Notes: generated by a model from the letters alone, not told the origin. DNA of 64,000 nt from Sweltsa coloradensis (GCA_024449915.1 JAMZAV010001828.1:363966-427965); one strand, 5' to 3'; numbered from the stretch's first letter, positions 45,801 to 58,985 are shown. A program made the numbers and translations.

Positions 45801-47843
45801 GCAATTGAAACTGACGAATTAGATAACTAACATCCTTAAAGTGATTTTGAGCATGTTTCAAGTCATGTTTTCACCAAGAAGGAATGCTCGTACCGCAACC
45901 AAATTTGGCATGTGTTGTCGGGTACCTAAATCCCCTCGATTTTGATAGTTTTCAAGTTCACATCACGTTTCATGACGGCTGGGTAACACCTCGAAATCAA
46001 CCCAACTCTGCTTGCTGTATAAGGTGCCAGAGTGTGTAGCGCACCGCGGCTTGGCTGCGGCGCCCTAACGGGCACCTAGATCAGAGATTGGGGTATCGAG
46101 ATCGGTGGTTCGATAACGATACCCATTCCAATATTTAATATTCAATGTATGTTTCATTACTTCTTTAGTGCTCGTTTTATCAGGTTACAGATTTTTCAGA
46201 CAATTTTACAATAATTTAGAAGGATGAAATGTACCGCTTTCCCTTCATTGCATTTACATATTAACATGTCCTACTCAAGATAAATGAAGCCTCTTCTTCG
46301 CTAAACTTGTTCATAACTCTTCATACTATTGCTCATTTTATATGCGCATAGTCGACAAGGGTTCAGTAAAAGGTTATATTATGTTGTTACCGTGAATTTT
46401 TTTAGCATTTTCAAATTTATATTACTTTTTTGCTAGTTTTACAACAGTAACTATGTCCTTAAAGCGGGCTAATGCTCAGTATTTACCACTTTAGTATATT
46501 TGTAGGTTGATTGATTTACTTCCGATGTGAGCTTACTTATGTAAATATTCCAATTATAGCCGTCGTGTTCTAACAGTTATTACACATGTCCAGGATAATA
46601 TTCCCGACAACTAGCTATATTTCGTTCCATTAGCTTATCGTGTTATGTTCATGCTAATGATAATCCAACGGATGTTGTAACACACCATAGGCCCTTGGTG
46701 GTTGCGCCATAGAAGCACGCGACGCCTACGATTACTTATACCTACTTATCTTTCTTTCAATGCGTTTTACGCTACTAGCTTTTAGATACAGTATAGGATA
46801 TTATCGTATTGTCGGGTTTGCAATACAAGATTTTCGATGATGCAATGTTGAACAAAGAGATTATATCCATAGGCATTGTTTTACATTTTCCACTGATATT
46901 TTACAACTATATTTTGTTTTGATTTTATATTATTCTTTTTCTCCAACATTATTTCGTTATCGTATGCATATTAAATTGTTTTAATTTCGCAAAGTTCTTC
47001 CCCAGAATAATTGAGAGAATCGTGTCTTCCCTGTCAACACACATGAACACTTGTATCGCCCCCTATAATCCCACGCCAGTTGAATAATTTAAAGCGATGA
47101 CATCTGGCGTTTGCGTTGTGCGCAATCGACACGGATTAAAAATAATTTAAAACAAGCAATTAATTTACTTTATTTACTAGCCTTGTAGTAGCTCTTTGGC
47201 TATAAACAAGATTAATTAATGCCGTTGTTTGCTACGAGTTGGCAACACTTTCTTAATTCAGTAGTTATTTTCAGAACTGTTTTTATATTCTGGCACATGC
47301 AAGATCCCGCGAATTTACACAAAACAGGAAAATATATTATGCGGTTATTTACATGTTTGTGCAAGTGCTTTTAACAGTATTGTATACTACTGGACGACGT
47401 TCGAAATCTCAATTAAATTAACATGGGAACAACGCAACGATTCGAGCCTCGTCTTCCCTTACGTTCCTCCCAATGAAAAGAAGAAAACATGGTGGAAGGT
47501 AATCCACAATTATGGAAAAAGAATATTTGGAAGATTCCAATACAATTGACATGGGCACTGATAACTCTACTGTTGAGTGCCCTAAAACAACATTAACTAA
47601 CTCGAGCCGAAAATGTGCCTCGTATTTTTTTAACTATACGCCTACATTTTTTCATCGATCAAGATAATTTTTTAAAATATTTTGTGCATACTCAGGAAAG
47701 TTATACTAATACCCGTCCTTGTTTTTATATTGTGGTCTCGTTTGGTCACACAACATTATAAAATATCGATCCAAAATACTATTTCAAATATTTATTTAAA
47801 TGTAGTTCAATGTTGTGTCTGCATCTATGTAATTATATTTATT
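45801..47843. other. Intron 1 sequence, no gene
   Basis: A weak tRNA-like B-box (GGTGGTTCGATAACG) lies near 46105. Otherwise nothing recognised. Confidence 0.35.
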
Positions 47844-47885
47844 TATTTGTCCTCCTTTGTAAATCAGTTTTTATAACTGATAAGA
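47844..47885 (+). mobile_element. SINE S2 tail fragment
   Basis: TTTGTAAATCAGTTTTTATA then ACTGATAAGATAGA, as at 16094. Confidence 0.65.
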
Positions 47886-48190
47886 TAGACTGATTGATTG
47901 ATTGGATATTGCTTAACGTCTCATATTAATGCACTTTGGCTATTCGAGATGATGAGTGGTGATAGATGATGATGAAGTATGAACAGTAGGGAGGAGGGGA
48001 AACCTGGTACCGGCACGAAGCCTACTCCTTTCGTGTAACTTTGACAGTCATATAGGTTCCTCCACTAACCCGGACTGCCGAGCAGACGCCGAGGAGAACG
48101 AAGCCGTTACACTAGCTCTCGAACCCTCCATCTGATCTAACCAGCGGTATACGTGAGTTTCAGGCCAGAGCGGTCACCCACTCTACCCAG
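47886..48190 (-). mobile_element. 5S-rRNA-derived SINE, truncated inverted copy
   Basis: It begins at the plus strand with the complement of (ATCA)n and tail T (TATTGCTTAACGTCTCATAT), runs through GAACGAAGCCGTTACACTAG and stops within the 5S-like head (GGTCACCCACTCTACC). The 5'-most 5S-like part is lost. Confidence 0.8.
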
Positions 48191-49028
48191 TATAAGAGTG
48201 GGTGACCCCATATAACGTTAAAAATGTATATATTAAATAACTTTGAAGACTCGCACGGAAAAAAATGTGACTTAAATTGATAAAAGGGATTTGTATGAAA
48301 AACATGTCTGTCGGAGGGTAAAACTGAACAAGAAAATATTAATTTCCCTTCATTTAATCCTAAAAGTACGAAAGTACTGCATTCTATTTCTAGACCCTGA
48401 ACTCCCAAGTCTCTTGGTTGTTGGGTGCGTTAAAAATTAAAATCATTATAAGTTAATTAAGTTTTCAGGTTTCTTTCATACGTAATGTTGGCCGTGAGGT
48501 TGAAATGGTGCTGTCAAAATCGGTACATTATGATTTTGTACTTGTACGCAAATAATTCTGAAGTAACTATTCCTATCAAAACGATCAATAATCTATCAAA
48601 TAAATTCCGCAAATATTATAAAGTATACCAATGCATTTGCAACTCGCAATGAATGGGCACTTGGCAAGGCTTGCTAATTGCATGCTTAATAATCTAAACA
48701 CTATTCAATATTATCAGAAATACTTCAGAAACTAGTAAAACCAATGTGTGCATTGGCAATACTTGGCTGCATGAGTGGTTGTATTTGTGGATAATTTCGC
48801 CACTGTGGAAACTGCTTATTTACCCAGAACATGAAGCTGCAAATAGTTTGCTGTGAAATGTAAAAACTACTCAACCGAACGAAACGAAACTGATTGTGTT
48901 TATTGAACTAGCAACGTTGCAGTGTCGCATGATCTATGTGACAGAGACTGAGCAGCCACAGTGGGGTGACTTGGAAGAGGGAGTTTCGTAGTCAAATAAT
49001 TATCCTGTATGTATCCAAAGACAAGTGT
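48191..49028. other. Intron 1 sequence, nothing recognised
   Basis: No repeat ends or coding segments identified. Confidence 0.35.
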
Positions 49029-49335
49029 CATTTCTACGCAAGTGTGAAGGGACACCGTGCACTGAAGACGCGATGGATAAAACTTCAGTCGGGATTGCCG
49101 GTGGCAGGGATTTAGTCTCTCGTTTGCTTGACAAACATTGACAAACAAGTCATGCAAACGAGAGACTAAATCCCTGCCACAGGCAATCCCGACTGAAGTC
49201 GAAGTTGTTTGCATGACAAACATTGGCAAACAAGTCATGCAAACGAGAGACTAAATCCCTGCCACAGGCAATCCCGATTGAAGTTTTATCCATCGCGTCT
49301 TCAGTGCATGGTTCCCTTCACACTTGTGTTTCTTC
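49029..49335. repeat. Large near-perfect inverted repeat containing a SINE head
   Basis: The left arm has AAGTGTGAAGGGACACCGTG, GAAGACGCGATGGATAAAAC, TTCAGTCGGGATTGCC and GGCAGGGATTTAGTCTCTCG. The right arm is its complement with a few mismatches. Between them the segment GCAAACGAGAGACTAAATCC occurs twice directly. The TTCAGTC..GATTGCC piece resembles the complement of the S1 SINE middle. Confidence 0.88.
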
Positions 49336-51825
49336 GGTGATGCTTCAGAAGCGCTTCCAAGTTTACAGCTATTCAAATTACGCCATTGCAGAATGCACGT
49401 GTGAAGAAGACCAGAAGTGTGGAGGGAATTTCGAAGCGGATGCTGGGATTCCGTTTTGGACCCCCCCCCCCCCCCAACGATCCGTATACGGCTATACCAC
49501 TACACGAGTCACCCAAGGGTCCCCCATCAGATTCCGTACGAAATATTTAAAAACTAAATCATGCAGACACATTCATCTCTTGGCTTTTACCCGTCATTGT
49601 AATGTAAACACTTTTCATGGTTATATAGTAGCAGAGAGACAATATTTACAGAGTCTGACGACACACATGCAGTATTTTTCTCAAGTCTGACACATGAGAC
49701 GACGTACTAATACGTCTGCAAATATGACGAAAAGTATAAATTATTTATAATTGATGGGCTGATTATTGTCTATGACCTTAGTTTTTAGCACGTATACATT
49801 TTTAGCAAATATTACGATACTCTGTACGTCATAATATGTTGATATACTAGCTCAAACAAAAAAATGCAGATGCTTTGTAGTGGTGGGGGTAGTATGAATG
49901 CGCGGAAAATGGAATGTCTTACTTTTGTGTATGAAAGAGAAATATATTTTACCAACACAAGCGAAAATTATCTGTGCTAAATCACAGAGTTCCTTCGTGT
50001 GCTAGATCCACGCTGAGTTAGCGTGAATGGAGTTGAATAAGTTGTTATGTTATCCCCCTGTCCCTGTCCTCCCTGCATTCTTTCGCTGGAACCACTATAA
50101 CACATTCTCACTTGCTATTAATTCGTCTAGAGCAGTGACAAGCATTCTCACTGGTGGCTATAGAGTTATCTATTCTATAATGTATTGTGACTGTTAAATT
50201 TACGCTATGTGCGACTGGCATTGTATTATTCTCCGTACACATACACAAACTTGTAAAAATACACCCAAGCCTTTCACACTAAAAAGCACGGAGATCATAA
50301 AGAACCAAGCTTGTGTTCCCTTTGCGCACTTTAAATAACAAAAACAATTTCTTCATCCCGTATCTGCATCCTAAACAAGCTTCTTAAATTCAAATTAAAT
50401 GTTACCGAGCTTGGCAAGGATGCAGTCACTCGCCGAATTGAGTTTTTGTTTTTGGACTGCGTGATTGCGTATGTATAGGGAGGGACGCAACGCAGTACGC
50501 CACACACTGCGTACGCCCCACTTGACCATCTTTCTCCCATAATGCTTTGCGCTTGATAGATTATCCCTGGTGATTCTGACAGTCGTCTGTAGAATCACGG
50601 TGCTGAGAGAGGCTGAGTGAAGACGACCTACTCCATCAATTCCCCGACTATTTGGTGTAGTTACAGTTTATACGAATCAAATTTTCAATCTATCAAGTCG
50701 ATGTTTGTATTAAAAAATTGAAAAATTATCCACTATTTGATTTTCAGATTTTTATTATTCTTCTATAACAATTTCTGAGTATAAAATACTTTACTTCATT
50801 GAGATCCGACGATCCATTATGCTTATAATTTATATTTTTTAAAGTTGTAATGTTGCTTGTTGATAGTTAAGCAACCACACTTAGTACCCTAATAAGCAAG
50901 TTTCAACTTTAAATGTTGACACATGTACCTTTTTCTCCTAAACCTTTTGACCGATTTGCCTAAAAAATTTCAGGTTTTGTTAAATGTGTTACAGTACACA
51001 ACCCATATGATTTTTTTGTGCATGATATCAATATTATAAATGAGAATGTTTCAATAAAATTTTAACTTTTGCATGTATTTGTAAAAAATAAAATAAAAAA
51101 AAAATGCATAAATTTTTCATGTAGGGGAATAATTTTTATACGGCTCATTTAGAATGTGTTCCTAAACACATTTATCAAATAGTTTGGGTAAAAAAGGTAC
51201 ATGAAGTTAGCAAAATTAGCATTGCCATAACATGGCAAATACCTTCCCTAAATTAACCAGCTCATTTGTGAACACTGTGTTATTATTGGTTAGAAGATAT
51301 TTTAATTTGTTTGATCTTTTGGTAAAAACAAAAAAATCATAAAAATTCACTAATTTATAGCTATAACTTAGGGATATATAAATTTCGATTTTTTCCCTTA
51401 ATGTCGGTGAAAAATGCTTTCAATTGATACTAAACATGACAAATTTATCCTCACTTTAAAATTTGTGGACAAGTAATTAATTTTAATTAATCAATTTAAT
51501 AGTTAAATTATTAAGAACTCATCGTGGAGCCAGTTAGTTTCGAAATCATCATTACAAAATCTATATAGGCCTAATTGCAAATTTTTATGCTGGTATCACA
51601 TTTTGCGCTATATAGTTGTGTTTGAGAAGACACCTTGATCACACTATCACAGTAAAGCTTAGGACGAAGCAACATTGGATGTTTCGTTATTGGCGTACAG
51701 ACAAATTATTTTCAAAATAGGACCCATGGCCCCCATTTTAACAAAGTAAATTAACCATATAAGTTAATTGAATTTAAAAGTGTTTACTAAATGTTGAAAT
51801 TGGCCTTTTCAAAGTTCTATTGATT
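49336..51825. other. Intron 1 sequence, no gene
   Basis: A C-run lies at 49460-49476 and a scrap of the 45173 inverted-repeat family at 50251-50275. Very AT-rich from 50640 on. The open frames show no recognisable domain. Confidence 0.4.
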
Positions 51826-52381
51826 GGATGAGCGTAGCGAGCGAAGCGAAGATTCCATTTCACTACACTGGAGACAAAATCCGGAATGTTTTTTTTTTCT
51901 TTTTTCTTTTTTTTGTATTTTTGTGTGTTTGTCCGCACGATTCCGGCTAAACCGATACTCCAATTGCGATGAAATTTTATGGAGGCCTTCGAAATCTCTG
52001 AACTTAGAACTGCCACGTTTTTGAGCGCAATCGAAAAATTATTTCTCATTAAAATAGCAATTTTAGATTTTTTTCGATTTTTTAAAAATTTCTTCTACTT
52101 ATAACACCTACATGTTTTATCCGATTGTTGAAATTTGAGCGCAATCGAAAAATTATTTCTCATGAAAATCGAAATTTTACGTTTTTTCTTTTTGTAAATT
52201 ACGATTAACTAAAAAAATTAAAAATTAAAGTTTATTTTTTATTTAATTTAAACTTTTTTTTAAAATCTTCAACTTAGTAATGGTTTTTTCACAGAACAAC
52301 AGAAAATCCGCATAACACATGGCAGCTCAATACACCAATTACGCTCATCCAACAACGCGGCGGGACTTAAGCGTTTTCCTA
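51826..52381 (+). repeat. F1 dispersed element, copy G
   Basis: It starts TTGGATGAGCGTAGCGAGCG, contains a direct internal duplication (GCGCAATCGAAAAATTATTT at about 52024 and 52138), and ends CTCATCCAACAACGCGGCGG with ACTTAAGCGTTTTCCTAGT. It is the plus-strand counterpart of copy C. Confidence 0.8.
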
Positions 52382-52988
52382 GTTTATTTAACTTTCTTAC
52401 GCATTATTAACTACTATATGAGCCTTTTCAGAGGTTGTGTCAAATTAATATATCATTGTCTGTGGTGAAATGTTTCTTGAGGCGGAAACACTTCAATTCC
52501 CAATATTAAGCTATACAATCGTCCTGTGGAGTCTTCGCACTCACACAGCACAGCCGTTCTTTTTTTAGCCTCAATCTGTTTCTCGACGCTTGGCTTGAGA
52601 TTGTGCCTATCTTAATTAAAAATAGCCAGCTAGTGGATACATTCTAAACAAACAACAACCTGGTGTGATGTGCCCACTTCCCTGCGCGCTACAGAAGTTT
52701 CCGTCTAGGTGTTCAGAGAAGACGCGAGAGAAAAACAAATCAAGTGGCAGCATTACTTTATGATTGGTGCGTAGCTATTTGCATTTCCAGCTGAACGCCC
52801 GTGAAAAACATCAAAGGCTAGGGCAAGCATCTTACACAATACATCACCATCAGATATAATATCGGCGATGGATCGTACATTGTTTATCAAACGATTTTAA
52901 TATTACCTGAGAAACCAGATGGACGTGGACGTGGCGTCCCTGTACCCTGTACGACGAAGTCAAAGGTGCGTGTATACACTTGTTGAGG

Positions 52989-53764
52989 TGTCTTCCCACA
53001 GTGCCGCTTCCCGTTAGGCCATCAACCTTTTTTTTCCCCCTATGCCATCATTTCTACCTGTCGATAAAGACCATGTTACAGGAAGCGTTGATGGCCTAAA
53101 GGGAATTGATTTATTCCCCTTTGGCCAACACCCTGCATTCCATTATGGAAAATACAAAGGTTTGTTGGCCTTGGGGTAATTGATTATTCCCGTTAGGCCA
53201 ACAGCGTATATGCATCGTTTACGGTAAGGAGTGGGGCGTTGTTGGCGTTGGAGTAATTGATTTATTCCCCTTTGGCCAACACCCTGCATTTTATTATTGA
53301 ATATGTAAACAAGGTTTGTTGGTCTAAGGGGAATTGAATTATTACCCCAACGCCAACAACGCCCCACTCCTTACCGTAAACGATGCATATACTCTGTTGG
53401 CCTAACGGGAATAAATCAAATACCCCAACGCCAACAACGCCCCACTCCTTACCGTAAACGATGCATATACTCTGTTGGCCTAACGGGAATAAATCAATTA
53501 CCCCAACGCCAACAACACCCCACTCCTTACCGTAAACGATGCATATACGCTGTTGGCCTAACGGGAATAAATCAATTACCCCAACGCCAACAAACCTTCG
53601 TTGTATGTTCGATAATGAAATGCAGGGTGTTGGCCTAACGGGAATAAATCAATTCCCCTTAGGCCAACAAGTGTAACATGGTCTTTATCGACAGGTAGTA
53701 ATGATGGCATAGGGGGAAAAAAAGGTTGATGGCCTTACGGGAAGCGGCACTGTGGGACGGCTCC
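52989..53764. mobile_element. Long-inverted-repeat element IR-A, copy 2, with expanded subrepeats
   Basis: The arms match copy 1 (TCCCACAGTGCCGCTTCCCG ... CACTGTGGGA). CTTGTTGAGG flanks it on both sides (52979-52988, 53765-53774), a target duplication of 9-10 bp. Its core has three to four tandem ~78-bp units containing CTAACGGGAATAAATCAA, ACCCCAACGCCAACAAC and CCGTAAACGATGCATATAC, more than copy 1. The outer bases show it lies in opposite orientation to copy 1. Confidence 0.88.
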
Positions 53765-53774
53765 CTTGTTGAGG

Positions 53775-55806
53775 GGTGGTAGACAATCGTTTTCTTCCTA
53801 TCGATGACTAAGCCAACTCCGTGTTTCTTTTTCGTCACTTTCTACCAATACTCCACTATTTTCTGTCCTTCCACAACTTCACTCTTGCCGAATACATCTC
53901 GCATTCTCGCTCACCAACATCTTTTTTAATCAACCTTCCCAATTTCTCTCTTAACCTCCTTCAATGCCTCGTCTTGGCATCTCTTATCCTTTGCATGTTT
54001 CCATATCATCTTAGTTGTTTCTTTTGCTTGTTCAAAAACCTTAAAATTTTCAGTCCCAACTCTTTTTTTTGAAAACATTGCGTCTTATTTATCCATATTT
54101 AGCTCCCTTGATACTTCTTATGAATTTACTTTCTGCTGCTTTGCTTACAGTTTAAGCCGACTTTCTTCTGTATCCTCATTTGTAATAAAATTTCATACAA
54201 ATTTAAATTTAAAAACAAATTCTCCAAATCAGTCATGCTGCTGCTCCAAATCGGTTGCAAAACTAATATATAAAAGAAACGAAGGTCTAACCAAATGAAA
54301 TCAGGGGAATGCATTTTAAATTTTGTAGAGGTTTATCACCATTTTGTCAGTCTAGTTCGCTGCAATTAAGTTACGTCAGAAGTGCCTTGAGTTGAGTGAT
54401 GGGTTGTGTAACTAGAAGTCACAGTGTCTCGCGTCTGTGATAGTGTCAACTGTCCGTGCTCACTTCACTGATAGCCGATCGTGCTGCTAATTAACTTTGC
54501 CAGTCTTTGGAACGCGATGATAAAATATAAGTGACAGTATAGGTAATCTCGCGGTGCTCGTTGCACATCATGTTGGTGACACTCTTGCCGCAACCTGTGG
54601 GATTACGTGACCGAGTGACACAGTAGTGGCAGACCCCTCAACCATAGAACTCCATCCAGCCATAAACTAGGCCTAGCCTACAGTGAAAATAACATTTCAC
54701 AATCTAACTGTGGTAGCAAAAAATATTAAAATTTGTTTTATAAGAAGATCACATTTTAAAAAAATCATTGCAAATGGAAAGCGATTATTTAAAAAAATCT
54801 GCTGTCGTTTATAAAATAGAATTCACCCATTTACACAAAAATTTTCTTTGCTAACAATCTCTGGCGTAGTGGAAGTTTAAATAAATTTATAAATTTGTAT
54901 AACCATTAGTCAGTCACATTTATATTATACTTATATTCAGTGGCAGACTTTAATTTGGACTATGCGGCTTCAAACCAATTCTATTGAGCAAGACTTCCAT
55001 CGATGAGTGAATTTATTTACTTATTTTATTTTATTTTTCTCTAACTTTCTCTAACTACTTATTTTTATAACAAACTCGCACACAAAAGTTTATAAAATAC
55101 ATGTATTATAACCAAACATAATGGCCAACCAACAAGAAGCACCGCTGCATAGTGTACTCTGTTATCTGTGACCGCTGGTTGGCTACAACTTTCCCGCGAC
55201 TGACGTCAATCTCAAGCTCTCAAGCATCAACAAGACTAGTTTTGAACTACTTTATACAATTTATGCTTAGTAATTTCTAGGACCTAGTTTATAAAACCCA
55301 GCTAGAACGGCTCCAAAGAAAAGAGGCGCCCATATTTTCACACAGAATCTTACCTAAAGTATTGCCCCATATTGACGCAATGCAAGGCAGTAAACTTATT
55401 GTAAGCAATGCAAACGACCATGAATTTAAATGGCACATTTTTGTATTTACGACGTAAAAGATTTGTGTGGTTTTCGTGCTATTTTTTCGATTGTGGAAGT
55501 GCAGGTTGATGTACCTAATTACCATACGAACCGGAATAGATGTTTGTTATCTGCGCGCATGGACAGGAAGGTGCCATAAACATGGTTTTCTACGAGACAA
55601 TACGATATACATGGTTGTGACGCAAACCAACTAAACCGCGTCAAGTGTGGTTAAACGTGTTAATTACGGGAGGTTTCGAAACTGTCGTTACTCTTGGAAG
55701 AGTTGTAAAGAACTCTTATGAGAGTGACATGAACACACAGTTGACAGCTATATGAGTATGACCAAATCCTTTGTATGACCAATAATAGATATTATACGCC
55801 TCCTCG
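53775..55806. other. Intron 1 sequence, no gene
   Basis: A CT-rich stretch at 53821-54060 gives an open frame with no coding character. Nothing else recognised. Confidence 0.4.
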
Positions 55807-56437
55807 TAGCTAGGGCACCCTCTAACCGATATTTTAAAAGTCAAAGGAAGATGACTAAAACCTTAGCTAAATGAAATAGGGGCTTGAATATAACAGTAAA
55901 ATATTATATTTATATATTTGTGTGTGTGGGGAGGGGGGAGGGGGGGGGGGGGGGGGGTGACGTCCCTGTCGGCTATTATATGCAATTTTTGGGACAAAAG
56001 TGGAAACACTGAGCGATAGGTGCTACACTTAATTTAGAGCGAAGATTTTTTTAATCCGTTTCCACCTCCTTACAAGGAGAAACGATTTTCTGACATATCG
56101 TTCGACGTACGATTTTTTCGGCCGCACCTGTATAAAATTCTTATTTGTACCGCCTGCCAAAAAAAATCGTACAGTGAACGTTATTTCAGAAAATTGTTTT
56201 CATTATAGTAAGGATGTAGAAGACAATGATGTGTAGAAACAATATTCACAAAATTGTCGGTAAAAAATAAGTGTAGCACCTATAGCTAAGTGTTTCCACT
56301 TTTGTCCCAAAATTTGCATATAATGGCCGACAGGAAGGTCCCCCCCCCCCCCCCCCCCCCCCTTTAAAAAAAATCTGTTTGCAAGGTTCATTTTTCCTTT
56401 GACTTTTAAAATATCGTTTAGTGGGCGATACCGGGTT
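55807..56437. mobile_element. ~630-bp inverted-repeat element with poly-G and poly-C arms
   Basis: Outer arms: CGATATTTTAAAAGTCAAAG (55828) and its complement at 56394-56413. Inner arms: TCCCTGTCGGCTATTATATG with AAAAGTGGAAACACT, and TAGGTGCTACACTTA, complementary to 56268-56340. A G-run (55931-55957) faces a C-run (56340-56362) at the corresponding place. No protein encoded. Confidence 0.75.
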
Positions 56438-56567
56438 CTGATATTGAAAAAGGAACGCGTTCCCCTTCACTTATCCCAAAGACAGATTGGGTCGTCTTGC
56501 GTATAAGTTACTTTTTACCTTTGATAGCAACTCGATTCGAGCCTTCGTTCGAACGTTATGGCGAGAC

Positions 56568-56625
56568 ATACAAACAAACAAACAAACAAACAAAACAAAA
56601 CAAAACACAAAAAACAAAACAAAAC
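56568..56625. repeat. (AAAC)n simple repeat
   Basis: AAAC/AAAAC units for about 55 bp. Confidence 0.9.
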
Positions 56626-56824
56626 CATTGACTATTTTTTCCGGCAGAGTCAAATGGAAAAGTTCCGTATCAAAACTATAAACTAAAAAGTTACTCAGGT
56701 TATTAATAATTACTCCACAAGGTATTAGGAAAAATTGTATTACTTCTTAGCGTAGTGTAACAGTGAAGGAAAAACTTAAACTTTGGTAGGTAAAGTACCA
56801 AATTGAATTATTATTAGCCATCAG

Positions 56825-57550
56825 TTGAGTACAAGACCCCACAAACCAACCAAAACTGTGTACCTTAACTTCCTCTCCACCTCAAGCCCCCCTCAGAGTA
56901 GTCCCCTAATTCGCATTAATGGCAAAAACATTATGAGAGCTGACAACGTGAAATTTCTTGGCATTACACTCTCGGAGAACCTTGATTGGTCTACTCATAT
57001 CGAAAGAGTATGCTCCAAAATAAATAGTGGGTGTTTTATGCTCAGGAGGATGAAGCCAATTGTTAGCAGCCACATATTGAAATTAATATATCATGCCCAC
57101 ATCCACTCGCACATCTCATACGGGCTTCTATTCTGGGGTATGTCATCACAAGCTAATCGTGTCTTTTTACTCCAAAAACGAGCGTATACGCATCATCACA
57201 GGATCCTCATGGCAGAGATCCTGCCGTAAAATCTTCCCCAAATTAAACATTCTTACCCTGGTAAGTACCCTTATACAACTTGCCGCTATTTTTGTACGTA
57301 CACATTCAGAATACTTTCCTAAAAACTCATCCATCCATACTTATAACACCCGTGCAATTTCTAACATCCATGTCCCCCATCATAAAACCTCGCAATATTC
57401 CAAAGGACCTATATACGCCTGCCTCTCCATATACAATAAACTGCCAAAACACATCAGAGACATCAAAAATCATACTACATTTATTAGCAAATTAAAAGCA
57501 TTTCTAGTAGAAAGAGCATTTTACTCACTAAATGAATTCCTAACAGATTA
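56825..57550 (+). mobile_element. LINE: end of ORF2
   Basis: Two overlapping frames joined by a frameshift near 57170 encode the region after the RT active site. Segments in order: VKFLGITLSENLDWSTHI, RRMKPIVSSHILKLIYHAH, SYGLLFWG, KNERIRIITGSS, HTYNTRAISNI, SIYNKLPKHIRDI and VERAFYSLNEFLTD, then a stop at 57551. This is the same layout as the relic at 4412-4927 but with fewer lesions. 5'-truncated; the RT core is absent. Confidence 0.88.
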
Positions 57551-58530
57551 ACCCTTGTCCTCCCTACAAACTGTCCCTTATAGATCCGTACTATAGGCTA
57601 GGCCCTACACATATATTTAAATTCAATAATAATACCTTTCATATAATCATTATATCATAGGATGGCTACCTATTACTCATTTCATTTTTTTCATTTCAAT
57701 ACTCAATTATTCAATTCAAATAACTTCAATTCTCAATACCGGTACTAGTGTACCATACTAGTACTAGGCCTATACATATAACTTGATTCTCATTGAAATT
57801 CTCATTCTATTTGATTATTTATTTTATATTTAATATATTTATAAATTTACCTTGTTCTCCACTACTAACTTTCCCTTATAGATCCGTACTATAGGCCCTA
57901 CACGTATATTTTAAATTCAAAACTAATCCCTATTAAACATAAAACAATAATATCGATAACTCATTTCATTTTTTCATTTCATTATTCAATTAATCAATTC
58001 AAACAACTTCTATTCTCAATACTAGTATACTATAGGTACTAATAAAACATATAACTTGATTCACATAAAATACACATTTTATTTGACTATCCATTTTATA
58101 TTTAGTAAATTTTTAAATTTACCATGTCATTGTCCACTACAAACTGCCCCTTATAGATTCGTACTACTACACGTATATATTAAATACAATACTAATTCCA
58201 TTTCATAATCATTATATCATATCATATGCTAGTGTTTTATATTATTATTCATCCTAAATAACATCGTATTGTATCATATCAAACCAATTACTCATTGATT
58301 TTTTTCATTTCAATACTCAATTAATCTATTCAAACAACTTCAATTCTCAATACTAGTATACCATACTAGTAATATACATATAACTTGATTCACATGAAAT
58401 ATGCATTCTATTTTATTATTCATTTTTTACCATTTTTTACCATGTTTTAGCCTTAGGAACTATTCACTCCCTCTTCACGAAGAGGTGTATACGTGTACCA
58501 TGTATTAGTCTTAAGTGAATAAAGATCTAC
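57551..58530 (+). repeat. LINE 3' UTR made of three tandem ~0.3-kb units
   Basis: Units start at 57551, 57849 and 58121, and a fourth may begin at 58439. Each begins with a CCTTGTC/CCATGTC-type stretch, then CCCTTATAGATCCGTACTA, TCATTTCATTTTTTTCATTT, CAACTTCAATTCTCAATACTA, ATATAACTTGATTCACAT. After the array comes a unique end with GAATAAAGATCTAC (a polyadenylation-like AATAAA near 58520). Confidence 0.85.
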
Positions 58531-58837
58531 AAGTACATGGTGGGCGAGTATTATACCGACGTTGTCAATGGGTGGGCTAGTATAGTTTTAGGCAAGTAGG
58601 CCTATTGGAGGGTTTTGCTGTTGCATGTTTTAAGCAGTATTGTCGGGTGCAAAAGCAAAAAGGCTCGAGATAAAAAATACTACCTAGTTCTTACTACATT
58701 GTGTGAACTGTGATAATAGGAACACGTTAATTTAAAAATTGTCCAAACTAGTAGCGCGTTACTTACAAAAAGTGAGTAGGGCCTACTCTACCATGAGACT
58801 GGCTCTAGTATATTTATTTGTATTTAATTATTTATAT

Positions 58838-58985
58838 ATACTTATTTATTTAACGTCTATCCTATTCAGTTTTAAAAAATACTTACGTACGGGGACAACG
58901 CTTACGTCAGGCCTACATGAGGCTGTTGAGAATAGTCTTTCAATTAGGATTGACTGGGGCGGGAAACGATCCCGCGTCCTCTTGA
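58838..58985 (-). mobile_element. tRNA-headed SINE, family S2
   Basis: The reverse strand has a B-box-like GGGATCGTTTCCCGCCC, about 80 bp of body, and ends AACTGAATAGGATAGACGTT AAATAAATAA, the S2 tail. It shows what head belongs to the tails at 16060 and 47844. Confidence 0.6.

Noticed and set aside
49223..49690. 155-codon open frame
   Set aside because: Its first part is the arm of an inverted repeat and it crosses a C-run; no domain is recognisable.
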